From: Paragordius varius
Lineage: Eukaryota > Nematomorpha
DNA: 64,000 nucleotides
Direction: 5' to 3'
NCBI GenBank assembly: GCA_964247055.1
Contig: OZ176051.1
Location: 6,758,001-6,822,000 of the forward strand
The notes under the pieces are model-generated. The model saw nothing but the letters and a program-made list of their open reading frames with translations, was not told where the DNA came from and ran no database searches. Position numbers and translations under genes: made by a program. Positions 25,508 to 37,815 of the stretch are shown here, one piece after another (within the stretch, counting starts at the first letter, position 1; each line of letters starts with the position of its first letter).

Positions 25508-26543
25508 ATTTTTAATACTTTGGCTCTTAGCTTGTTTAGTATCTTATTTAATGCCTAGAATTTTGTTATTCATGCATGGAATATTACTTGTATCGACTTG
25601 TTCGTTTGAATATTTAAACATATGTACACGAGGAATGATTGTTATTTTTAAATTAAACACAAATTTAAAAATTAAATTTCGGAAAAATCTTATTGGTGGC
25701 CTCAATTTTCTTTTTTGTTTTGGCCTTTCCATGCCATTAGGTATCAGAAAATGCAAAAATAATGGGGTGGTGCAAAACCTTGTTGATTAGTGTTATTTAT
25801 TCAAGTATGCTTACGTATTTCCTCTTCTATAATCATATAATAATGGTTTAAAATTCAAAACATTCTGTTTTTGTAATTCGATTAGTAATACAGTGTTAAA
25901 ATCACTGCGATCCCCTGCAGGCAGCCGGTTCTGCCTTAGGCACCCTTATTTAACGATGAAAGAGTAAAAAACTTTTTTTGCCCGTTTGCAGCATATAATT
26001 ATATGATTACACATAAAATCAATGCACAACACATAATATTAAACAAATCTGGTTATATTATAATGTTGGTTTTAAATCCCTAAATTAGAATAATGATATA
26101 AATCAATACTTACGAATCATTTCTAAATCTAAAATAAAATAATACAAATTGTTGGGTGTAGATATTTTTAATTGGGTAAGTTGTTTAGGGAAATGTTTTT
26201 AAAATGAGCGAAAATGTGATATTATAGAGCATAACGAAATTAATTTACAAGCGGTAAATTTTTAATGATGCTTATAATTTTGAAGTGTCAATATACTGGA
26301 TTATATATTATATATTTAATCAGTTAATTCCTTATTATATGTTAGCGTAATTAAATAATGACAAATTATTCACTTTTATTGATTGTATTATTATATAAAA
26401 AAATTTATTTCGATGTTTTTGTTTGTGTTTAATTATTTATAAATTATTATAACTATTTAATAACGATTTTATAACCATGAATGTGGTGACAGTTTAATAA
26501 AAGGGTATTATAATTTATATCTAAAAAATTTTTTGATATATTT

Positions 26544-29500
26544 TTATTGAAAAATGACATAGTCACGCCTTCCTTTTTTACAAATGTTTTTATACATAAC
26601 AGATGCATTTGGTTTAATAATGGAATAACAGTCAACTGTGTTTATAACCGCTGACCATTTATAAACTGCCAATTAAATATATACACTTATTAACATCTAT
26701 TGTCCGTAAAATTTGATTTTGTGTTAAAAGTAACTTCTTAATTAAAGGATTAATCGAACATATGATTATCTTAATTCTAAATTTAACAATTTCAACCCCA
26801 GAGTTAGAGATCTATGTTATTTATCAATATAATAAATAATTACAATCAGTGCGATCCAAATCTAGATATATATAGTTTATTAAAATAGGTAGCAAAACGA
26901 AGCCACTTTGGAGCTTTGGCGTTCTAATTTTTTTAGTAAGAGTTGTTGATAGGATGAGCCTACGTTATATGTGAGCTCTTAATTATCATTAGTGAGTTTT
27001 TTATTTGGGATGATTAAAGATCTATGAAAATGAGCCTTAGCCATATTTATCCGTGTGAGCTGGGTCAATTAAATTGATTCAAGTGATTTAAATGGCTTTT
27101 GGGACCCATATCTCAAAGTTGCCCCGAAAAATATTAATATTTTAAACCATATAATTAAAAATTAAAAGCAATATGGCTTATAAATCATATTTTAAATCAT
27201 GGCTCTCAGTTCCTCAAGAGGTCTTCCAAAATTACAGTTATTTTTACAATATTGAGGGGTTGATTATTTTATTTGGAAGATATATGCATAAGTTAAAAAT
27301 TAGATTATTAATCCTATGCAAGTTTAATTTTTTTTTTCCCTATTAGCAAACTAATCTCATAACTGAATGTATTAGCCCAAATATCAATATTGCTAGTATA
27401 TTTCGCTTATGATGTTTTCCATTTTATTATCTTAAACAACCATAAAACACTCCTAAATTATTTTTTCCAAAATTTGTGTTAATAAAATCATAATATACGT
27501 AAAATTTTTATTACCTTCGATTGTTATCATATCTTCTATAATTTAAATGACAAGTTAAAAAAATATAATCCAAGTAGCTTTTGGTAAATAACCATACAAG
27601 CAAAAGAGTTTATCTTTGTGCCATATCTTATTTACAATACACGTTTTATAAATTAGTAAAAAACAACATGTACGGCTTCAGGACCTTACTAAAGATCCGG
27701 TTAACCTTTTATTAGATTCAAAAATATTAACGGATTAATCCTATGCATAATTTAGGTCTGGTATTATTGAATAAAATAGAACCACCGACTATTGGTTTAA
27801 TTATCTATATTTATATCTATATTTAGAAGGTATTAGGATTTTTTGAAGAGATATTTAATCTTAATGTGCATATACCTATTTCTCAGTTCTCTTGACCCAG
27901 TAAATTAAAACAATTGTAGTAAAAACAATTAATGAAATAACATCTTTAAATATTGGGGTTTTCAAAATACACAATATCATTTTAATTATACGATATCTAT
28001 CTCAATCTTTAACTTGTAATAAAGATTTACCGTATATTCTTTCTTCCAACGCTAAACGGATAAAATGTTAATTAGGTGTAAATAAACCATTATTATACTT
28101 GCGGCAGTGTTTGATAATTCTTCATTTGAATCATATGCAGTAAAAAATAAAATTATTGAGACCAAACACGTAAAAAAGAATAAGATTAGTATTTATGTCG
28201 TGAATAATGAAGGAAATAAAAATAAATATATTAAAAAGTTTAATTTTCGCTTAATGGCATCATCAGGAGTTAAAAAAAATTAAATAAGATTTAACAAAGA
28301 AATAAATTAAATGAAATTAAATGTGTGACCAATCAATAATTATAAAATTTTATCATTGTTGGACCTTATTTTAAGTTTTTTCTTTTAACAACTCCTGATG
28401 ATGCCATTGGGCGAAAATTTGAGTCTGTGATAAATTTATTTTTATTTCCTTCATTATTCACGACGTTAATACGGATCTTATTTAACAACCGTTCGTCGTC
28501 ACCCACACAATTTTTTTTAAAAAAGAATATTTTTTAAGAAAAACATATGTTTTAACAAATTTTTTCATATACGATAAAAGATTATATTTGTGATATATGA
28601 AATTAGTTTGTTACCAATTCATATCTCTATTTCCCGATTCGCAATCATAAATAATATATTATATAATGTATTTCAATAATATACCTTCAACCATTGTCTT
28701 GATATCTATATAATTTCAATAAAAAAAATTTTCATGTACCATTTATATGGTTTCCTAAGCCATCCATGAAATCTTTCAATTTAAATAATAATATTCACCA
28801 ATGTGGCCGATTGCTATAAAATAAATTATAGAATATTTTACATTAATGCAAGCTTAAATTAAAATTTAAGCCCGAGTGACCAAATTTAGAATTGATATTG
28901 TGCGAGGCATACTACCAAAAAATAATTGTAAAAAAATTCGAAGCTTTTAGTGGTCAATTTTATAAATAAAAAACGTCAACATGTATGACCCAGAACCATA
29001 ATTTAAATATTTTATCAAAAATATTTTTAGCAATGGCCCAACTTTCGAAATGTTCTTTTTGATACAAAAAATTCTTTTTAAAAAAGGAAAATCGTAAATT
29101 CTTGTCTCCAGCCCTCTGAATCCCATAGTTTTTCTCTTTTATTATAAATAGTCAATACAACAGCCAAATAAATGTATATTATGGTTGAAAAATATATTTT
29201 TGCAAAGTTTCCACCCGAATCTAAAAAAATTAAATTCTTAATTTTATCTAGAGATAATATTAATGATTTTCCAAACAGTAGTTGCTTACTGCTTTAGTGC
29301 TTGAGTTAAAAACTGCCCCAAAATGAAATCGCGTATAAAATTAAAATGTTATAGTGTAATAATTTTAATTCAAAAAATAAATGTATAATTGGGAAGATTT
29401 TTTTTGATAGACCTAAACAAGCAAATATTAGTTTGAGCTGAGAGTAATCCGATTTTTTTAATTACATAAACTTTAAAAAGAAACTTTAATTGTGGCATTA

Positions 29501-32500
29501 ATTTACTCGTTTTATGTATATATTTTAACCCTGGGACAAAAACACCCATGACAAAAATATGAAACGAGCTAAATCATTTTATTACAATTATATTTATAAA
29601 ATACCTAAATTTCATAATAATTATTATATTTGAGAAATTAAATAATTTAAAAAAATTTTAAAATATATAGTCAAATTATATTGAAGTTGCGCTTGATTTA
29701 GGGTTGAAATTCAATTTTTCGATTAAACTTGACCAGAAAAATAAAATATGAGTAAGTTGAATTTATGGAAAATATTAAACGAAAGTTAAATCATTCAGCT
29801 GTTTTTATGACTCGAATGGGTAATACTTTGAAAAATAAATTTAATAACTCGGGTTTTTTTGACATTTAATAAAGCGTACAAAACGAAAAAAAATCAGATT
29901 TTAAAATATTAAAATTCCATAAATATTTATTAAAATGTATATGAGAATGTAAAAGGAAAAATCTAGCTGGAGTGTTTCGTGTGTAAATAAGCTTAGTTTT
30001 TCCATTCTGCCAACATAATTATTGGCAATACAATGAATTACAAGCCTAGGTACCTGAGATGGAAATATATATATCTATATATATATATGCTATTTTAAAA
30101 TAACATAGCAAAATTTTATATTCTCAAGCTTTTTTTTACAAAATGATACATTTCGCTCAAGTTCTTAGAGGGTTAAGCTTTAAAATACAAAAAGTTAAGT
30201 AGTTAGTCACTAATAAACACTAGTTCATTTTTTTCACTCTTTTTTTGATGGAGATACTTTTATTGAAATTTTAAATAAAATCATATTATTTCAGGATGAT
30301 TTCCTTTAGATGTAAAAAATATTAAGTTTTTTGAACAAGCGTGGGTTATATGCACTTAATATTTTCCACTGCAAAACATCCAATTTGGTTATAAAATATT
30401 TTAAAACCACTTCATTCATTATGTCATTTTATTTTCTTGATATCCAACATAATTCTAAAATAAGCTTGAGAGCTGTTCAGATTTTATTATGCCAATAAAA
30501 AATTATAAAACCCATATTTTGAAGGTACATTACATATATCGTATAAAAACCTTTTTAGTAAAAATATGATAATTTTCCCAGCTTACCGTCGTAAATGGAT
30601 TCAATTCTGTAAACTCCATTAATTTCTAGGACTAACAATAATTAAAATTATAATTTATTTATTATAAAGTTATATATTAAGTATTTTTCGACTTCGAACC
30701 TGAACCATTTTTAATTTTTGGTTTATTTTTTGACCGCCTTGGTTTTATTTTGTTGTGAAAACCAAATCGGTTCGGTTTCAACCTTACAAAAAACTCATGG
30801 TCCCGGTTCCGTTTTTCCTGGCCTTGTTTGAAGTCGTCCATTTATTTGTATTTAAAGAGATACATGTTTCGAATCGTTCAACAGCTAAATTATTTTATGT
30901 GGATTATTTTTTTATATCAATGATACCCCATTCTAATGATATTAAACCTGTCGTAATTTTAAATATAATTAATGAATGATACTATCTCGCAAAGCCACAG
31001 ATGCTACAAATTATTCTAATTTTTACAATGAATTATTTCCTCCACCACTAGCAAAATTATAATCATGTTACTTGATGATAAATGTTCAATAGCTAAATAA
31101 ATAATAAAATATATACATTGTCGTTAAATTAAACCATAGAATTAAAAATACAAATAATTATAATCTTTTTATCCGAAATGGTACAGGGCTCAAACACCAT
31201 GAAGAATCTTGGATATTAAAGCTAAAAAGCCTATTTAACATAAAGTAATTTTTTAAATGAATTTTAAGTGTTTTTGTGGTTTAGATAATTTTGGTATGTT
31301 AATAGAAAATTTCTTCAAAATATGAAACAATGAATAATCGTGTGATTCATATCATTAAATACTATATATTTAACCGCACCTGTACAGCAAAGTCAAACAT
31401 TTTAGTTTGATGTGATTTTGAATTAACCAAATATAATTTTAAATTTATAATAAATCTTTAAAAATTGGCTAATAGTCCAAAAGATATATAACTAATTCAC
31501 ACATATTAATACACAAAATAATAAAATATTTCATGGAATAGGAAATTAGAAAATAGTACTAGACTAGTTTCGAATTCTCAAATAGGAATCCACTATAAAA
31601 CTGATTATATGAGTGTGTGCAAAATCTGTTATACAACTATAAAATTATTTAAAATACTTTAAAAATATTATATAAGGGAGTAGCAATGGTTTGTAAGTTA
31701 GAAAATTAATTAATATTTACTATATGATGGTGCCAAAATTATGTTAGCAAACCATGCAAGATCTCTTATGTAAATCTTATAGTTGTATATCAGATGTAGC
31801 CATTCATATAATCAGTTTGATAATGATCCTTTTTAAGAATTCGAAACTAGTCTCTGACATTTGATAAATTGTCAATTCCAATAAATATTTTATTATTTTA
31901 TACCTTTCGCAAATAAAATTTATTAATTAGAAGTTTTTAATTTATTTTCCTTTGATTTGTAGTACCTTATTAATTTTATATAACCAGGCATAAAAAATAT
32001 CTATTTAAAAATATTACCCAATGAGTTGATTAAATTATATTCTAAATTATATCGATTCGAAATACCTCGGGAACTCATTGATGAAATGGATTCATCTAAA
32101 AAAGGGGATATCAATTTGTAAAACGTTCTAATATTAAAAAAATGCAAAAATGAGTTTGCCTCCAAATTAATATGTCGCTATATTTCTTATATTAGTTCAT
32201 TATTCTATTTGTTTATAGTTGTAATTCATCATAAATTAAACGTTATTTTATTCTAGTAAATAAATGATTTTTCCAATATTTAGAATTGGATCAAATTCAA
32301 ACCTAAAAGAAGTTAATCATATTAAGGGTTTTATTCGCATATTTGTTAATGAAGTTGGTTTTGTAAAATTTAATCGGGATTAAAATAGATAGAGCCACGT
32401 TCTACATTATTATTGATAGATTAATACTGTAATAATCATATCAATAGTAGGTTAGCTAAATTAATATTTAACGAAACACAGAAACGCATATTAGCACTTA

Positions 32501-35500
32501 TTAATAAAATGTGATTATTAGTTTTCTATTTATATCTTCAATTCTTTGACTTATCAAAACTTTAATACGCGATCGGTTAAATATTAAACCTTTAAAAATA
32601 AATTTAATAAATGAATTTTTTTGCGATTTCTTCATAACATCATTTTAAATTATTTTTATAATTATAACCAGCATTTTCCATTTTTATAAATATATAGATT
32701 ACCAGAGTTTGGGGATATAGGTCTGTCAGCTATACAAATGAATTAATTTGTATTTTTAATATTTTAGCTTATAAACATAAAACAATATATATATTAAACA
32801 AAGATGAGACAAGATGTTGTCGAATTGTCCTTTAAGTTTAAAATAAATTTAAAAATAATCATAGGTGACTCTAACATATTTATTGATTTAACCAAGTGGA
32901 CCCTCAAATAAAATATTTTTTAAATACTACAAAAAAATTTTTAATTATTAAATAAATATGTAAAAAGAGGTGTGATATAAGCGTCAGGAGGTCTTTTTTG
33001 CAAAATTATTAATTCCTAATTAAACCTTCTTAATTGGGAATATTAACTAATAAATTTAAACATCATAAATTAAAAATTAAATCAATTAAAACGTAAAAAT
33101 ATAAAGATAAATATTTTTTAAAAGGAAACCATGCTTTTTAATCTTTTATTTTTCCAATATTTGTAAGAATAAATGATTATGTTAACAATATTATCTTTCA
33201 TATTTAAAGCATTAAAGTCAAATTTAATAAGTAGAGCTGTGTTTTGGGAAAAATATTTTTCATATATTTATTTTTCCCTATGATTTCTTTTTTATTGTAT
33301 CTTAGAAATCTATGGGCCAGGATGTGACTGTTAAATGATTATTTGATATTGTTTTAGTTAACACCATTTATAAGCTTAGCCCCAAAGTATCGAAAAAATT
33401 ACCATTTGGAATGTTATTCGGTGAATTTGCTGGAGCTAAATGATAATAAACACACATTGTACGTAATCAAGATATTCAATTAAAAATTATCTGAGAGAAA
33501 AATGTATCAGGATATCAATAGTTAGAGCTTATTACTAAAATGCCAGTACAATGTATATATAAGTTTAGGGGTGTCTAACATGCAGTAGGCCTATATTACA
33601 GTCTCATACCTTGGGCAAAAAAATACAATAAAAAAATTATTTTTGTGGACTTTATTTTTTGAAAAAAATGGCATTTTACGCGGGTAGCGGGTAAAAAGAG
33701 GGCCTAAATCAAAAAAGTGAGTCGACTATGTTCGGCGCGATCAAAAATAAGTAAACAAAAATCATATTTGAAATTGAATGGTCCAACACGTTCTCCGGAA
33801 AATTGTTGCAACCTGTTTTTTACACGGGGTAGGCCCGAACTGGGGGCCTAATTACAAAAAGGGCGAAGCTATTGTCGGACATTTATTAATGATTATATTT
33901 TTTCGATTGGATTTGAATGGGTTCACCGGTTTTCGGGAAACAGATGACAAAGTTACATAAGGAATCAGTTTTTAGCGGGTAGTCCTTACCCAGCAGCTAT
34001 CATCTAAGAAACGGTGGACTAAAATTTTTGCCCTTTTAACAGGGAATACGTGGAATCCATATTGAATTTTTACGATTCGATTAAAAAAATATTTTTGTGG
34101 ACTTTGTTTTTTGAAAAAGGTGGCATTTTACGGGGGGAGCGGGTAAAAAGAGGGCCTAAGTTAAAAAAGCGAGACGACTATGTTCGCAATCAAAAATAAC
34201 TAAATAAAAATCATATTTGAAATTAAATGGTCCAACACGTTCTCTGGAAATTGTCTCAAAGACACGATTTTTGTGGACTTCTATTTTCAAAAAACCCATT
34301 TTTCACACGGGGTGGGCCTGAACTGGGGGCCTATTTCAAAAAAGGGCGAAGCTATTGTCGGGGCATTTATGAATGATTATATTTTTTCGAAGTTTGGATT
34401 TGAATGGGTCTACCGTTTTTCCTGTACCAGATCACAAAGCCAGCATTTTCCATTTTTATAAATATATAGATTATCTTTTCTTATAAATTTATATATAATA
34501 AAAACAAAGTGATAAAAGTTCGTTCAACAAGGCTCATACGGCCCATGGGCTGCATGTTAGTTAAATTTGATCTATGGCACACATTATGAAATTCAAATTT
34601 ACTTGAAGTAAAATAATAAATAAAATTACCTTCCGGGACATCTTCAGGTGAATCCACTGGTGGAACTAAGAATATAACGAATTCAAATATATATAAATAA
34701 TACTATAAAGAATATTTCATAAGATTAGAAGACTAATAAAACAAATTTTGGTGAATATAGCTAATTTTATATGAATCTTCTTATAAAGTACACTACATCT
34801 GGGGGCATAAAAATATTATATAGCTTTATGAATTATTTAAGATTTCTTATAATTATATTATTTTTGGACTCGTAATTCGGAAACAGTATTACATATCCTA
34901 TGCTAAATTAAACTTTTTCTAAATTTTTGGTAGATAAAACTAATTATAAATACAGTATGGTTAAGAATACATTGCTAGAAAGTTATTATTGCCAAATAGC
35001 ATATACAACAAAGTATTGGCTTATAGTTATATTTTCACTTTTTATTATTATCAGCCAATAATAATTCACTGTTGCATATACTATTTGGAGTTAATAAATA
35101 ACTTTCTAACAATATATACTTACTCATACTGTGTATATATGTTATACCGAGTATTTGTAACTAAAATAAACCAAGTTGTACGATGGATACTGATACATTA
35201 ATAATTTATTTTATTTAGATCTAATTTTTTAAATACCTACAAATAAATGGATTTGATCAAATATTATCAGCTCAGACATCAAAAATAATATATGTCATCT
35301 AACCAATTAAATTTAGGGATTGTATTAACGGCAGAGGCCGGATCTTTCGACGCCACGCCCTTTACTTGTTTACCAATTTAATAAATATAAAAAAATTATT
35401 TTTTGAAACCAAAAGACGATTCAAAACGATGTAAAATATCTAAAATCATAATCAAACCTTTTAGGGAGTTCGAAAGGCAGATAATAAACGACCGTTAAGA

Positions 35501-37776
35501 TAAAATACATCAAGTCGTTAGGAAAAGCTATGATTTTATATATGCTTTTATATTAGCGCGAATAAAATTGAATTGGAGTTAAAAAATATCAGCGCATAAA
35601 TCTAAAATTATTAACCTGAATCTCCGTTGCTCGCTTGATTCAGAACTTTTTTTAAACATATAATCTTACTAGAATCTCGATCCGATGAAGAAAATGAAGA
35701 TAGAGAATCTAATAATAAAGTAAATATAATTTTACCAGTTGGCTCGTTGGAATTACTAGGGTTGGCCTCTAGGGAATAAATTCATAACAAAGAACAAGTA
35801 CCAACCTTCAGGAGGATTTGGATTTGGGCTTTCTATAAAGGATGTTTCCATCGATATGGTTAAGTTAATAATAAATTTAAAATAATCTAAAAACAATTAC
35901 GAATTTCTACATATTTATGACTTAAATTATTTATATTTTACAATAAATACGAGCCGCATAAAAATTTGTCTAGCGAGCCAATCTAATTATAACAACTATT
36001 AAAGTTACAGGGCTGGTAGAAAATTTGTAATCAAAATCTACTGAATACTTTCTTACATTTACATTTTCATGGATATTTTTGATTTGTAATAAAAAGCTGT
36101 TGCAATTTTTTAATGGTTATTAGCACTTTTTTGTTTTTAAGAATTACAAGAGCATCCCCATTTTTATGATTTAAAAATATTCTTTTTTTTCATTTTATCG
36201 TTTTATTTCAAATCCTATCTGATTGATTAATTTTTACCAGATTCTTGCTGTCCCAAATTAATGATTTCTGAAGCTGCCTGGACGGTTTCCAAACCTGTCG
36301 AGGTGCCTTCTGGTGCTAAAATCCCTAAAAGTTAATGTTCTATAAGGATATGAAATTAAAGAGTTGCTTGCACATGAAAACATACCCAGAGTGGCTAAAA
36401 ACACTTTAAATTTTATATACCCACACCAGCGATTCCAGCTAAATAAATATTAAAAATATATATATCTTATCGATAAAATTCATATTTAATTTTAATAGAG
36501 CAAATATGAAAAAAATATAACACATAACAACCTCAAAGTCAATTACTCAAAATAAAAATACACATATACCTGATAATCCAATAGCTAAAATATTAATTAA
36601 ATATTTTATATATTGATTTTAGTATTTTTATATCAAAAGATTATTTTTTTCCAATTTGGCACTGGCATATTATTACTTATTTATGTAAAATTGACTTTTA
36701 ACATACTATGTAATCAAATCCAAAAATTCTTTCAAATTGGGCTTATAGGGGTAATACATAAACTTTTATTAACCAAGCGTCGCTCTAATTTAAACAAACA
36801 AGTTTTTATGCAATATGGAATAATATTAATTGGTTAAAACTAAAAAAACTTTTGTAGGATATGTACAAAATTATCATATAGTTAAAAAGCACACCATTAC
36901 CTTTTGGTGTAGTTTTATGTCCCAGAGGGGTTTGAAATTTAAATATCAAATGTATTTAAGGTTTTAAGCCGAATTTAAATATGCTTTCTTAAGCCTTTTA
37001 GGCGCATCAAAAAAAGTTTCATCTCAAACATTGCCGTTAATTTCTATAATATTAAATCGCTAATGCAAGGCAAATAAATGTAAATTATGCTTATGTAAAA
37101 TTAACTTTAACAAGCGTTTTATATATTTTTATCAGCTGTTCGTTTCAATCGTGTTTTGAGGCTGTCCCGTTTTCAGACTCAAAACAGTAAAAAAAATAAA
37201 CTGGGCAAGATTTTAACATAAATAATAATAAATGCGGAATCGACAGAGTAGGGTTTTTACGCTCCCCTTTTTTGCTATATCTGATAATCCTTTTAGAGAT
37301 TTCGACTGTCCTGTAATACTATTTTTTTGCTATTCCAATAAATTTATTTTAAATGAGAACAATGTTTTAATTTATTTAATATAATTTTCAAAACTGTAGT
37401 ATATTTACAAAATTGAGCATAGGATATAATTCCAAAACAACATGTGAAAAGGTCATGAAGTGTTAAAATCTTTTTTATAATAAATTTATTGCAAAAAAAG
37501 GTAATATCCATTTTTACATATATGTTAAGTTATAGTTATGCCCAGAACCAAAACGTGCGAAATATTGAAAATATTATATATATCAAACACAATTTATGTA
37601 ATATATTTTTAAGTAAATACTTTTAGCTAAAGATCGATAGTTAACAGACATGTGTTGTAGATATTTTGTTGCATTTTTTGTTTTGTTTTGGATAGCAACT
37701 AAAACCAATTCTTGATTCTGATTAACATTAAATAGTATTAAAAATTAAAATTATGAGACTTAACAATAATCTGGTA

Positions 37777-37815
<39 letters not shown>

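Larger units (their letters stand above)
18257..26543. other. Region between genes A and B; no firm gene
   Basis: It should contain the missing first exon of gene A. Candidate phase-1 exons on the minus strand lie at 20395-20448 (YMSEKCMTPIKRDLSYG) and 20022-20054 (IANITEYHFD), but I cannot link them. A short plus ORF starts MKLCLVMFPVLLDD at about 19057. A hydrophobic plus ORF lies at 25256-25507. Shards resembling hAT termini occur at 20660-20690 and 25900-25950. The rest is AT-rich sequence with no visible signal. Confidence 0.5.

Noticed and set aside
28395-28425. Hammerhead-ribozyme-like core CTGATGA...GAAA in both arms of the fold-back MITE at 28181-28485
   Set aside because: Neither arm offers a convincing stem I and stem III with a cleavage triplet, and stem II is weak and does not covary well between arms.
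30587-30606. Candidate minus-strand micro-exon (20 nt) with good splice sites
   Set aside because: Its length breaks the phase-1 pattern, and the paralogue A joins the equivalent 24-nt and 21-nt exons with nothing between.
30690-30845. GC-richer stretch with GGTTCGGTTTC-type repeats
   Set aside because: It looks like degenerate simple repeat (AACC/GGTT); the 74-codon ORF across it shows no protein-like features.
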